A stretch of 56,029 nucleotides of DNA from Nocardia xishanensis NBRC 101358 (GTDB lineage: Bacteria > Actinomycetota > Actinomycetes > Mycobacteriales > Mycobacteriaceae). The stretch lies in contig NZ_BDCF01000052.1 of assembly GCF_001613365.1 (NCBI RefSeq), positions 1-56,029 of the forward strand, given 5' to 3'. The notes under the pieces were generated by a model that did no database searches, had not been told where the DNA came from, and saw only the letters and a list, made by a program, of their open reading frames with translations. Below, piece after piece: positions 15,790 through 24,732 of this stretch. Position 1 is the stretch's first letter, and every line of letters starts with the position of its first letter. Position numbers and translations under genes: made by a program.

Positions 15790-18489
15790 GTGACAGATCA
15801 CCGGTCCCGCACCAGCGAGCTGGACAGTTTCTCCGCCGAGCTGAAATTCACTCTCGATCCCTTCCAGCGTGACGCCTGTCGTGCCCTCGAAGACGGTCAC
15901 GGCGTGCTGGTGTGCGCGCCGACCGGCGCGGGCAAGACCGTGGTCGGCGAGTTCGCGGTCCACTTGGCGCTGGCCTCCGGCGGCAAATGCTTCTACACCA
16001 CACCGATCAAGGCGCTGTCGAACCAGAAGTTCGCCGATCTCACCGAGCGGTACGGACGCGACAGCGTCGGCCTGCTCACCGGCGATCAGTCGATCAACCC
16101 CGACGCGCCCGTCGTGGTGATGACGACCGAGGTGCTGCGCAACATGCTCTACGCGTCCTCGGAGGCGCTGCGCGGGCTGTCGTACGTGGTGATGGACGAG
16201 GTGCACTACCTGGCCGACCGGTTCCGCGGCGCCGTGTGGGAAGAGGTCATCCTGCACCTGCCCTCGGACGTCCGGCTGGTCAGCCTGTCGGCCACGGTCA
16301 GTAATGCCGAGGAGTTCGGCGCCTGGATGGAGACCGTGCGCGGCGACACCACCGTGGTGGTCGACGAGACGCGGCCGGTGCCGCTGTGGCAGCACGTGAT
16401 GGTCGGCAAGCGGATGTTCGACCTGTTCGACACCAAGTCCAGCGACCAGAAGGTGCTAGTCGACGAGGACCTCGTCCGCTACATCCGGCATCGCGAGTCC
16501 GCGGACCGGATGAACAACTGGGGCGTGCCGCGCGGTCGTGGCGGCATGCGCCGCGACTTCCGTCCGCTGCCCCGTCCCGAGGTGCTGGCCCGCCTCGACG
16601 AAGAGGGACTGCTGCCCGCGATCACCTTCATCTTCAGCCGCGCTGGATGCGACGGCGCGCTGGCCCAGTGCCTGCGGTCGCGGCTCGACCTGAGCAGGGA
16701 GGGCGAGACCGCCGAGATCGACGCGATCATCGAGAAGCACACCGGCGATCTGCCGAAGTCCGATCTCGAGGTGCTCGGTTACTGGGAGTGGCGCGAGGCG
16801 CTGCACCGCGGGCTGGCCGCTCATCACGCGGGCATGCTGCCCGCGTTCCGGCACACGGTGGAAGACCTGTTCGTCCGCGGGCTCGTGCGCGCGGTCTTCG
16901 CCACCGAGACGCTCGCCCTCGGCATCAACATGCCCGCGCGCACCGTGGTGCTGGAGCGACTGGTCAAGTTCAACGGTGAGACGCACGCCGAGCTCACCCC
17001 GGGCGAGTACACGCAGCTGACCGGTCGTGCGGGCCGCCGCGGCATCGATATCGAGGGCCACGCGGTGGTGCTCTGGCAGCCGGAGGTCGACACCAGCGCG
17101 GTGGCGGGCCTGGCGTCCACCCGCACCTATCCGCTGCGCAGCTCGTTCCGGCCCGGCTACAACATGTCGATCAACCTGATCGATCGGATGGGCGCCGCGG
17201 AATCGCGCGCCCTGCTGGAGCGGTCCTTCGCGCAGTTCCAGGCCGACCGTTCGGTCGTCGGACTGGTGCGCGGCATCGAACGCAACGAGGGCGCGCTGCG
17301 CAAGCTGCGCGGCCAGCTCGGCGACGCGGAAGGCGGCTTCCTGGAATACATTTCGCTGCGCGAGCGGATCAAGCAGCGGGAGCGTCAGCTGGCCCAGCAG
17401 AGCCGCACCGACCGGCGCGGGGCGGCGGTGAGCGCGCTGACGGCGCTGCGTCGCGGCGACGTGGTGGCGATTCCGTCCGGCCGCCGCGCCGGACTCGCGG
17501 TGATCCTGGAACCGGATACGACGCCCAACGATCCGCGACCGCTGGTGCTCACCGCGGACAAGTGGGCGGGCAGGGTATCGGTGGCCGACTTCCCGGTGCC
17601 CGCGGAGCCGCTGGGTCACATGCGGCTGCCCCGGCGCGTCGACCATCGCACCGCTCGCGCCCGCAGCGATCTCGCGTCCGCGCTGCGTAGCACCGGCATC
17701 AGCGCGCCGGGCCGCGCGCGCCGCGGCAAGCGGTCCGAGGCCGCTGACGACCGCGAACTGGCCACCCTGCGCAGGAGCTTGCGCGCGCATCCGGCGCACA
17801 CCCGGCCGGACCGCGAGCAGATGAGCCGGATCGGTGAGCGCTACAACCGGCTGCTTCGCGAGACCGAGAGCATGCGCCAGAAGGTTGCCGCCACGACCAA
17901 CTCGCTGGCCCGCACCTTCGACCGCATCGTGGGGCTCTTGGAGGAACGCGGTTTCGTGCACGACGGCGAGGTCACCGCGGACGGGCGCAGGCTGGCCCGC
18001 ATCTACGCCGAGAGCGATTTGCTGGTCGCCGAATGCCTGCGACACGGCCTCTGGCGCGGCCTCGGCCCCGCCGAACTGGCAGGCGTCGTGTCCGCTCTGG
18101 TCTACGAATCCCGCCAGGAGGGCAGCATTCTCGGCGCCGCCGGTCCCACGGCGCCGATCCGGCGCGCGGTCGCCTCGACCATCGGCGTGTGGAGCGAACT
18201 GCGCTCCGACGAGGCGCGGCACAAGCTGCCGCCGACCAGGGAGCCCGATCTCGGATTCGTCACCGGCGTCTACAAATGGGCGCGCGGCGACGGATTGGCC
18301 GAGTCGTTGCTGGCCAGCGGCGATCAGGGTGCGCCGCTGTCGGCGGGCGATTTCGTCCGGTGGTGCAGGCAGGTGATCGACCTGCTCGATCAGATCCACA
18401 GCACGGCCGACGATCCGGAGATCGCTGGGACCGCGGCGAAGGCGGTCCGGGCCATCAGGCGGGGTGTCGTGGCGGTGGACGCCGCGTAG
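15790..18489 (+). CDS. helY: Ski2-like DEAD/DEVH-box helicase
   Basis: 899 aa, similar in size to mycobacterial HelY. Motifs occur in order: Walker A APTGAGKT near residue 41, motif II DEVHYL, motif III SATVSN, and motif VI TGRAGRRG near residue 413. These are followed by a region of low conservation and a C-terminal DSHCT-type domain (ARTFDRIVGLLEERGFV through RQVIDLLDQI). The family consists of superfamily-2 RNA/DNA helicases related to Mtr4/Ski2; the substrate in actinobacteria is not well defined. The GTG start follows tatC by 3 bp. Confidence 0.93.
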   Translation: MTDHRSRTSELDSFSAELKFTLDPFQRDACRALEDGHGVLVCAPTGAGKTVVGEFAVHLALASGGKCFYTTPIKALSNQKFADLTERYGRDSVGLLTGDQSINPDAPVVVMTTEVLRNMLYASSEALRGLSYVVMDEVHYLADRFRGAVWEEVILHLPSDVRLVSLSATVSNAEEFGAWMETVRGDTTVVVDETRPVPLWQHVMVGKRMFDLFDTKSSDQKVLVDEDLVRYIRHRESADRMNNWGVPRGRGGMRRDFRPLPRPEVLARLDEEGLLPAITFIFSRAGCDGALAQCLRSRLDLSREGETAEIDAIIEKHTGDLPKSDLEVLGYWEWREALHRGLAAHHAGMLPAFRHTVEDLFVRGLVRAVFATETLALGINMPARTVVLERLVKFNGETHAELTPGEYTQLTGRAGRRGIDIEGHAVVLWQPEVDTSAVAGLASTRTYPLRSSFRPGYNMSINLIDRMGAAESRALLERSFAQFQADRSVVGLVRGIERNEGALRKLRGQLGDAEGGFLEYISLRERIKQRERQLAQQSRTDRRGAAVSALTALRRGDVVAIPSGRRAGLAVILEPDTTPNDPRPLVLTADKWAGRVSVADFPVPAEPLGHMRLPRRVDHRTARARSDLASALRSTGISAPGRARRGKRSEAADDRELATLRRSLRAHPAHTRPDREQMSRIGERYNRLLRETESMRQKVAATTNSLARTFDRIVGLLEERGFVHDGEVTADGRRLARIYAESDLLVAECLRHGLWRGLGPAELAGVVSALVYESRQEGSILGAAGPTAPIRRAVASTIGVWSELRSDEARHKLPPTREPDLGFVTGVYKWARGDGLAESLLASGDQGAPLSAGDFVRWCRQVIDLLDQIHSTADDPEIAGTAAKAVRAIRRGVVAVDAA

Positions 18490-18611
18490 CGGATTCGGTT
18501 GTGATTTGATTTCTTTCGCGTACCGACCGTGGCGGAGGAGTCGTGTTCAGCACTGACGAGTCGCCGGCGGGGGGCTACCGTGTGAGTAACTATGCGAGTG
18601 GAGGCAACCAG

Positions 18612-19328
18612 ATGAGCGGCCCGTACGGACCGAACGACCCCGGGGAGGGACGCAACGATCCCACCCAGCAGTGGGGCGGACAGCAGGCGCCCGGTGGCGC
18701 CGGACCGACCCAGCACTGGGGTGGCCAGCAGACTCCGTCGCAGGCTCAGCCCACCCAGCATTGGGGTGACCAGAACCAGCCCCAGCAGCAGTGGGGCCAG
18801 ACCCCCGGCCAGCCGCAGCCGCAGTGGGGGCAGCCGCAGCAACCTCAGCAGCCGCAGCAGCAGCAGTGGGGCCAGACTCCGGGCCAGCCGCAGCCGCAGT
18901 GGGGGCAGCCGCAGCCGCAGGATTGGGGCCAGCAACAGCAGCCGCAGCAGCAGTGGGGTCAGCAGCCCCAGCAGCAGTGGAGCCAAGGCCAGCAGCAGCC
19001 GCAGCAGAGCGGAGGCGGTGGTAAGAAGGGCCTGATCATCGGCCTGGCCGCGCTCGGCGTGCTGGTGATCGGCGCCGTGGTCGCCCTGGTGGTGGTGCTG
19101 ACCTCCAAGGACAAACTGGACCAGGCCGCCGTTCAGGACGGCGTCAAGAAGGTGCTCACGGATTCCTATGGCATCCAGGACGTCACCGACGTCTCCTGCC
19201 CCTCGGGCCAGGAGGTGAAGGTGGACGCCACCTTCGAGTGCACCCTGAAGGTCAGCGGCGAGCAGAAGAAGGTCAACATCAAGATCACCAGGGACGACGG
19301 CACTTACGAGGTCGGTCGACCGAACTGA
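18612..19328 (+). CDS. Q/P/W-rich repeat membrane protein with C-terminal DUF4333
   Basis: About 238 aa. Residues 1-135 are a disordered arm of repeated QQQWGQ/PQPQWGQP units. A single membrane helix lies near 140-164 (LIIGLAALGVLVIGAVVALV). The extracellular DUF4333 domain follows (LDQAAVQDGVKKVLTDSYGI to YEVGRPN) with two cysteines (VSCPSG and FECTLK) that probably form a disulfide. I chose ATG 18612 with GGAGG at 8 bp over GTG 18543. It corresponds in position to M. tuberculosis Rv2091c. A paralogue lacking the repeats is at 46640. Function unknown. Confidence 0.85.
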   Translation: MSGPYGPNDPGEGRNDPTQQWGGQQAPGGAGPTQHWGGQQTPSQAQPTQHWGDQNQPQQQWGQTPGQPQPQWGQPQQPQQPQQQQWGQTPGQPQPQWGQPQPQDWGQQQQPQQQWGQQPQQQWSQGQQQPQQSGGGGKKGLIIGLAALGVLVIGAVVALVVVLTSKDKLDQAAVQDGVKKVLTDSYGIQDVTDVSCPSGQEVKVDATFECTLKVSGEQKKVNIKITRDDGTYEVGRPN

Positions 19329-19390
19329 GTGTGATCCGGTCCGGGTAGCCCGTGCTGCGGCGCGGGCGTCCGGAGGGGGTAGGGAACCAG

Positions 19391-19456
19391 CGAGCCCACG
19401 AACGGGTTCGGCGGCGCACCGCGATCGTGGTGTCGGCGTAGTCGTTCGTGGGCTCG
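19391..19456. terminator. Long stem-loop between convergent genes
   Basis: A perfect 14-bp inverted repeat (19391-19404 and 19443-19456) encloses 38 nt. It lies between the DUF4333 gene and the oppositely oriented exonuclease gene, so it could end transcription from both sides. Confidence 0.55.
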
Positions 19457-19507
19457 TCGCGTTTCACTGACACATCGCCGGGTCGCCACAGAAGGCGCGT
19501 GTATGCG

Positions 19508-19529
19508 TGGGATGTGAAATTGCATCCCA
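19508..19529. terminator. Small hairpin near the end of the exonuclease gene
   Basis: TGGGATG and CATCCCA form a 7-bp stem with an 8-nt loop, 40 bp beyond the exonuclease stop. It could be the exonuclease terminator; the stem is short. Confidence 0.35.
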
Positions 19530-19569
19530 TGTAAAGGTGCGGCGAATGTCTTCGCGGGGAGTTCGCGCC

Positions 19570-20538
19570 TCAGGACCGCGGTGCTGCCAGCGCGGCGGTG
19601 AGCCGGGTGATCGGGCTTTCCGCGTTGTAGGCCACCGCCAATTTCCGCAGGCGGTCGGGGTCGGCGGGAGCGGTGGGCAGTGTGTCAGGGCGGGAGAGAT
19701 CGACCTCGGCGTCGCACACCACGCGCACCACCGGAGCCGCCGCCTTCAGGTAATCCTCTGCCGCGCGCAGTTTTCCGCGAACTCCCGGCGCCAGATCGGA
19801 GTCCGGATCGTCCACCGCGGCCACCAGCGCGTCCAGCGAACCGAAGCGGGAAATGAGTGTGGCCGCGGACTTCTCACCGATGCCCGAGACCCCGGGCAAG
19901 CCGTCGGAGGCGTCACCGCGCAACGTCGCCAGGTCGGCATAGGCGGGTCCGGCGTTGCGCACCGGCACGCCGTACTTCGCGGAAACCTCCGCGGGACCGA
20001 AGAGTTCGGCCTTGGCCAGACCGCGCCCCGCGTACAGCACCCGCACGGTCGGCGCCGGCTCGTCGCGCACTAGTTGCAGCAGGTCGCGATCGCCGCTGAC
20101 CACGATCACCTCGTCGGTGCGCTCGCGTGTCGCCAGCGTGCCGAGCACGTCGTCGGCCTCCAGGCCCTCCGCGCCGCCGGTCGCGATCCCGGCGGCTTCG
20201 AGCACCTCGAGAATCATGTCCACCTGCGGGGTGAGCCGGTCGGGCACTTCCTCCGCGCCCTCCGCCGCGTCGGCCGAGGTGTCGAGGCGGTGCGCCTTGT
20301 AGGAGGGCACGAGATCCACCCGGAAGCGCGGCCGCCAATCCAGGTCGAGGCAGACGACCAGCCTGCTCGGCGCGTGCTTGGTGATCAGCGAGGCGACCAT
20401 GTCGGTGAAGCCGCGCAGCGCGTTCACCGAACGCCCGTCCGGCGCGGTGAGCTTGTCCGGAATCGCGTAGTACGCCCGGAACCACAGGCTGGCCCCGTCG
20501 AGCAGCAACAGCGGGCCGGAAGTCGCAGCAGAGGTCAC
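19570..20538 (-). CDS. 5'-3' exonuclease (polymerase I N-domain-like)
   Basis: 322 aa stand-alone flap-nuclease-type enzyme. Metal-binding carboxylates are in LLLDGASLWFRAYYAIP, VVCLDLDWRPRFR, GLEADDVLGTLA and VVSGDRDLLQLV. The DNA-binding helix-three-turn-helix is GLPGVSGIGEKSAATLISRF. The family removes 5' flaps and RNA primers; here it would supplement polymerase I. It corresponds to M. tuberculosis Rv2090. GTG start. Divergent from pepE across a 450-bp gap filled with repeats. Confidence 0.92.
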   Translation of the reverse strand: MTSAATSGPLLLLDGASLWFRAYYAIPDKLTAPDGRSVNALRGFTDMVASLITKHAPSRLVVCLDLDWRPRFRVDLVPSYKAHRLDTSADAAEGAEEVPDRLTPQVDMILEVLEAAGIATGGAEGLEADDVLGTLATRERTDEVIVVSGDRDLLQLVRDEPAPTVRVLYAGRGLAKAELFGPAEVSAKYGVPVRNAGPAYADLATLRGDASDGLPGVSGIGEKSAATLISRFGSLDALVAAVDDPDSDLAPGVRGKLRAAEDYLKAAAPVVRVVCDAEVDLSRPDTLPTAPADPDRLRKLAVAYNAESPITRLTAALAAPRS

Positions 20539-20596
20539 GCGCTGAGGCTACCCGCAGCCTCCGACAGGCCGTATCCAATCCGGCCCGGCGCTCGCC

Positions 20597-20926
20597 GGTT
20601 CCTCGGCGCCACCCGATGGGTCACCCGTCTGGTGGCTCGGTGCTATCCGATGGATCGCCCGCATAGTGACTGCGTGCTCGCCTGGTGGCTCGGGTTCGTT
20701 CGATGGTTCACCCGCTTGGCGGGTGGGCTTCGCTCGGTGGCTCGCCCGTCCGGTGGCTCGGCAGCTTGCCCGGTCGCTCGGCGCTGTCCGACGGCTCGCT
20801 CGCCTGCGGCTCGGCTTCGCTGGGTGGTTCGCCCGTTTGGTGGCTCGGCGCTTGCCTGGTGGCTCGGCGCTGTCCGACGACTCGCCCGCCTGGTGGCTCG
20901 GCGCCACGCGATGGGTCGCCCGCCTG
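20597..20926. repeat. Degenerate 34-bp tandem repeat array
   Basis: Units begin with GGTGGCTCGG or a variant at 20597, 20631, 20684, 20736, 20752, 20772, 20806, 20839, 20858 and 20892. Three intervals are exactly 34 bp, one is 33, and others are shortened (16, 19, 20 bp) or lengthened. The unit continues as roughly CGCTGTCCGATGGCTCGCCC. It fills most of the gene-free stretch 20539-20990 between the exonuclease and pepE starts. It is not a CRISPR: there are no constant repeats with unique spacers. Confidence 0.75.
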
Positions 20927-20990
20927 ATGACGTCGAGCCCAACCGGTGTTCAGGTTCACCGCCGAGCGTCGACGGGTAACGTCGATGGGT

Positions 20991-22118
20991 ATGAGTGGGC
21001 ACACGGAGTCCAGGTTCGCGGCGGATGTCTACGGAGACCGGCTCGAGCGGGCGGTGGAGGCGATGCGCGCGGCGCACCTCGACGCCCTGCTCATCACCCC
21101 CGGTCCCGACCTGCGCTATCTGATCGGTTCGGCGGCCGAATCCTTCGAGCGGTTGACCTGCCTGGTGATCCCGGCCGACGGCGCGACGCCGTCGGTGATC
21201 ATTCCCAAACTCGAACTTGCGTCGCTGTCCGCCTCGGCGGCGGGTGAGCTCGGCCTGCAGGTGCTGGACTGGGTGGACGGCGTCGATCCGTACCAGGTGG
21301 TGAAGTCGACGCTGCACGTCGGTTCCCGTGTCGCGGTCGCCGACGCCATGCCTGCCTTGCACCTGCTGCCGCTGGCGGCCTCGTTCAGCGGCCTGCCGGT
21401 CTCGGCCACGCCCGTGCTGCGCGAGCTGCGCATGCTCAAGGACGCCGCCGAGGTCGACGCGCTGCGCCGGGCGGGTGCGGCCATCGATCGGGTACACGCG
21501 CGGATGGGTGAGTTCCTCCAGGCCGGACGCACCGAGGCCGAGGTCGGCGCCGATATCGCGGCGGCGATCGTGGCCGAAGGCCACACCGAGGCGGCGTTCG
21601 TGATCGTCGGCAGCGGTCCGCACGGCGCCGACCCGCACCACGGCGTGTCCGATCGGCGCATCGAGAACGGCGACGTGGTGGTGATCGATATCGGCGGGCC
21701 CGTCGATCCCGGTTACTACTCCGACTCCACCCGCACCTATGTTCTCGGCGAGCCGAGTCCCGAGATCGCGGCGCGCTACGCCGAGCTCGAACGCGCCCAG
21801 GCCGCGGCCGTCGCCGCCGTCCGTCCCGGCGTCACCGCCGCTTCGGTGGACGCGGCCGCCCGGAATCCATTGACCGAGGCCGGTTTCGGCGCGCAGTTCG
21901 TGCATCGGACCGGGCACGGCATCGGCCTGTCGGTGCACGAGGAGCCCTACATCGTCGCGGGCAACGACCTGGTGCTGCAGCCGGGCATGGCGTTCAGCGT
22001 CGAGCCGGGCATCTACTTCGGCGGTGAGTGGGGCGCCCGCATCGAGGACATCGTCGTGGTCACGCCGGAGGGCTGCGAATCCATGAACGCGCGCCCGCAC
22101 GGCCTGACCGTGCTGTGA
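20991..22118 (+). CDS. pepE: Xaa-Pro dipeptidase (M24 family)
   Basis: 375 aa from ATG 20991, the same length as mycobacterial PepE. The N-terminal creatinase-like domain leads into a pita-bread catalytic domain. Metal ligands are visible in order: VVVIDIGGPV and YYSDSTRTYV (two Asp), HRTGHGIGLSVHEEP (His), VEPGIYFGG (Glu) and ARIEDIVVVT (Glu). It cleaves dipeptides with C-terminal proline. An ATG six bases upstream (20985) is also possible. Convergent with the next gene, 16 bp apart. Confidence 0.92.
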   Translation: MSGHTESRFAADVYGDRLERAVEAMRAAHLDALLITPGPDLRYLIGSAAESFERLTCLVIPADGATPSVIIPKLELASLSASAAGELGLQVLDWVDGVDPYQVVKSTLHVGSRVAVADAMPALHLLPLAASFSGLPVSATPVLRELRMLKDAAEVDALRRAGAAIDRVHARMGEFLQAGRTEAEVGADIAAAIVAEGHTEAAFVIVGSGPHGADPHHGVSDRRIENGDVVVIDIGGPVDPGYYSDSTRTYVLGEPSPEIAARYAELERAQAAAVAAVRPGVTAASVDAAARNPLTEAGFGAQFVHRTGHGIGLSVHEEPYIVAGNDLVLQPGMAFSVEPGIYFGGEWGARIEDIVVVTPEGCESMNARPHGLTVL

Positions 22119-22134
22119 CCTCCGAAATGCGAAG

Positions 22135-22533
22135 TCAGCGCAGCGTGCTCGACGACAGGACGCGGCGCACCTCGATCGCGATCACCACTCGGGTCGGGTT
22201 CTCGCGCGGTACCCGGTAGCGGCCCGCGTACCGCTCGACGGCGTCGGCGACACTGTCCGGGTCGTCGAGCACCGTCGCGGGTCCCTCCAGGGTCAGCCAC
22301 CGGATGCCGTCGACCTGGCTCACCGCCGCGTATCCGGAGCGGCGCACGTTGCGCACCTTCACCGATCCGTCGTTGGTGATGATGCGCGCGATCCCGGCGT
22401 CGGCGTCCCAGGTGAACCCCACGGCCACGACGTGCGGCGTCCCATCGGCGCGCAGGGTGGTCAGGGTCGCGAGATGACGCTCGGCGACGAACTCGAGTGC
22501 GGCGGGGGAGAGCTGTGCGGTGGTGGTCGGCAT
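22135..22533 (-). CDS. F420-dependent biliverdin reductase-like (PPOX/FDOR split-barrel)
   Basis: 132 aa from ATG 22533. The sequence follows M. tuberculosis Rv2074 closely (AERHLATLTTLRADGTPHVV, then AVSQVDGIRWLTLEGPATV). Rv2074 is a split beta-barrel enzyme shown to reduce biliverdin with F420H2. It is divergent from an SDR gene followed by cobL, the same grouping as Rv2074-Rv2073c-Rv2072c, so a tetrapyrrole-related role is plausible. F420 use is inferred by homology. Confidence 0.85.
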   Translation of the reverse strand: MPTTTAQLSPAALEFVAERHLATLTTLRADGTPHVVAVGFTWDADAGIARIITNDGSVKVRNVRRSGYAAVSQVDGIRWLTLEGPATVLDDPDSVADAVERYAGRYRVPRENPTRVVIAIEVRRVLSSSTLR

Positions 22534-22639
22534 CCCTCGACGGTAGCCGGTGGGTGCGACGGTGGCCGCCACGACGTGGGCGTTCGGCCGGTCGTGAGGG
22601 GATCGAGGGGTACGCGACCCGGGATGACACACTGAGCGC

Positions 22640-23395
22640 ATGGGAATGCGAGGGATCGCCGGCGGCTCGGTACTGGTACTCGGCGGACGCAGCGAAATGG
22701 GCCTGGAGATCGCCCGGCGGCTGGCGCCCGGCCGCACGGTGATCCTCGCGGCGCGGCGCAGCGACGACCTGGCGGGGCCGATCGCGACCGTCGAACAGGC
22801 CGGTGCGGCCGTGGTGCATCCGGTCGAGTTCGACGCCGACGACACCGGCAGCCACCCGGCTTTGCTGGAGAAGATCGCCGCCGAGCACGGGCCCATCGGC
22901 GTCGCCGTGCTGGCCTTCGGCATCCTCGGTGATCAGGCCCGCGCCGAGCGGGAACCCGAGCACGCCCTCGCGGTGGTGCGCACCGACTACGTGGCCCAGG
23001 TCAGCGTGCTCACCACCCTCGCGAATCTGCTTCGCGCGCAAGGGCACGGCCAGCTCGTCGTCTTCAGCTCCGTCGCGGGCGCGCGGGTGCGCCGCGCCAA
23101 CTACGTCTACGGCTCGGCCAAAGCCGGTCTGGACGGTTTCGCCAGTGGTCTCGCCGACGCATTGCACGGCAGCGGAGTCGACCTGCTGCTGGTGCGCCCC
23201 GGTTTCGTGATCGGCAGGATGACCGAGGGCATGGACCCCGCTCCGCTGTCCAGCACGCCGGATCAGGTAGCGGACGCCGTCGTCCGCGGGTTGCGCCGCC
23301 GCGCAGGCAAGATTTGGGTGCCGCGTGCCCTCGGCCCTGCCGTCGTCGTCGCGCGCCTGGTTCCGCAATTCCTCTGGCGCCGGATGCCTCGATGA
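22640..23395 (+). CDS. Short-chain dehydrogenase/reductase
   Basis: 251 aa. A Rossmann motif variant (VLVLGGRSEMGLEIARRLA) is at the N-terminus, with active site Ser in VVFSSVAGARVRR and YVYGSAKAG giving Tyr-x3-Lys. The C-terminus contains RPGFVIGRMTEGM, typical of the family. It matches the position of Rv2073c beside cobL and is coupled to cobL by an ATGA overlap, so it is likely part of the same transcript. Substrate unknown. Confidence 0.88.
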   Translation: MGMRGIAGGSVLVLGGRSEMGLEIARRLAPGRTVILAARRSDDLAGPIATVEQAGAAVVHPVEFDADDTGSHPALLEKIAAEHGPIGVAVLAFGILGDQARAEREPEHALAVVRTDYVAQVSVLTTLANLLRAQGHGQLVVFSSVAGARVRRANYVYGSAKAGLDGFASGLADALHGSGVDLLLVRPGFVIGRMTEGMDPAPLSSTPDQVADAVVRGLRRRAGKIWVPRALGPAVVVARLVPQFLWRRMPR

Positions 23396-24621
23396 CCTGG
23401 CGGGGCCCCGCGATCGCGGTGGTCGGTATCGGGGCCGACGGGTGGGACGGTCTCGGCGCCGCGGCGCGCGACGCCGTCGCCACGGCCGAGATCCTCTTCG
23501 GGTCGGCGCGTCAGTTGGCACTCGTGCCAACGGATCTCGGCGGGGAGCGCCGCGCGTGGCCGTCGCCGCTGCTGCCCGCGCTGCCCGGATTGTTCGCCGA
23601 GTACGGTTCCCGGCGGATCTGCGTGCTCGCCAGCGGCGACCCGATGTTCTACGGCATCGGCGTCACGCTGGCCCGGTTGTTCGGACCCGCCGCGCTGCGC
23701 GTGCTACCGCAGCCCTCATCGGCGTCGTTGGCGTGCGCGCGGCTCGGCTGGGCGCTGGCGGACACGCCGGTCGTCAGCGCGGTGGGCCGTCCCGTCGCCG
23801 CGGTGCTGCCCGACCTCGTCGACGGGCGGCGGCTGCTGGTGCTCAGCGGCGACGAACACACCCCGGCGGATATCGCGAAACTGCTGCGGGACAACGGATT
23901 CAGCGAATCGACTGTTACGGTGCTCGAGCAGCTCGGCGGTCCAGCGGAACGCGTGCGGTCCTGCGCCGCGGCGTCCTGGGAACTCGACCCGGGCGATCCG
24001 CTCAACATCGTCGCCATCGACTGCGTCGCCGATGCCGGGCACCTTCGCCGCACTCGCGTGCCCGGTCTGCCCGACGCCGTCTACGGCGGCGACGGACAGC
24101 TCACCAAGGCCGAGGTGCGGACGCTGACCCTGTCCGCGCTGGCTCCCGCGCCGGGCGAACTGCTGTGGGACGTCGGCGGCGGCTCGGGCAGCATCGCCAT
24201 CGAGTGGTGCCGCACGCATCCCGCATGCCGGGCGGTGACTTTCGAGCGGCTGGAGCGGCGCAGGCAGCAGATCGCCGCCAACGCCGCCGCGTTGGGCGTC
24301 CCGCAGGTCGAGGTGCGCGGGGAGGTGCTCGCCGAACTGGCCGCCATGCACGAAATGGGGGCGCCCGACGCGATTTTCGTCGGCGGCGGGGTGACTCGGG
24401 CTGGCCTGCTCGAGACATGTCTTGCCCATCTGCGCCATGGCGGCAGGCTGGTCGCGAACGCCGTCACGGCGGAATCGGAATCGTTGCTGGTCACGATGGC
24501 CGCCGAGTGGGGCGGTGAACTGCGGAAGTTCCAGATCTACCGCGCCGAACCGCTGGGCGGGTTCACCGCGTGGCGTCCCCAGCTGCCGGTCGCCCAGTGG
24601 TCGGTCGTCAAATCGGCCTAG
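23392..24621 (+). CDS. cobL: CobL, precorrin-6Y C5,15-methyltransferase (decarboxylating)
   Basis: 409 aa from ATG 23392, overlapping the SDR stop. The two-domain enzyme adds methyl groups at C-5 and C-15 of precorrin-6Y and decarboxylates the acetate side chain at C-12. The N-terminal half is a tetrapyrrole methylase (IAVVGIGADGWDGL; CVLASGDPMFYGIG). The C-terminal half is CbiT-like with the S-adenosylmethionine site LLWDVGGGSGSIAIEWCR and the block DAIFVGGGVTRAGLLE. A hairpin follows directly. Confidence 0.95.
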   Translation: MTWRGPAIAVVGIGADGWDGLGAAARDAVATAEILFGSARQLALVPTDLGGERRAWPSPLLPALPGLFAEYGSRRICVLASGDPMFYGIGVTLARLFGPAALRVLPQPSSASLACARLGWALADTPVVSAVGRPVAAVLPDLVDGRRLLVLSGDEHTPADIAKLLRDNGFSESTVTVLEQLGGPAERVRSCAAASWELDPGDPLNIVAIDCVADAGHLRRTRVPGLPDAVYGGDGQLTKAEVRTLTLSALAPAPGELLWDVGGGSGSIAIEWCRTHPACRAVTFERLERRRQQIAANAAALGVPQVEVRGEVLAELAAMHEMGAPDAIFVGGGVTRAGLLETCLAHLRHGGRLVANAVTAESESLLVTMAAEWGGELRKFQIYRAEPLGGFTAWRPQLPVAQWSVVKSA

Positions 24622-24624
24622 GGG

Positions 24625-24655
24625 TTCACCCTGAAATCGGTGCTGCGAGGGTGAA
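24625..24655 (+). terminator. Hairpin after cobL
   Basis: TTCACCCT (24625-24632) pairs with AGGGTGAA (24648-24655) around a 15-nt loop, 3 bp after the cobL stop. This suggests that the next gene has its own promoter in the remaining 77 bp. Confidence 0.55.
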
Positions 24656-24732
24656 TCACGCGTGTGCCGGCAGGTAGGGTCGGTCGCGACGTCCGCCCGT
24701 TGTCGGACAACCGATTCCTGATGGGGAGATAG

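Noticed and set aside
20548..20907. A 119-codon repetitive protein on the minus strand within the repeat array
   Set aside because: No ribosome site, low-complexity product, and it would overlap the divergent promoter region; better explained as a by-product of the DNA repeat.
20597..20926. CRISPR array
   Set aside because: Units are degenerate and contiguous at about 34 bp, without constant repeats separated by unique spacers, and no cas genes are nearby.
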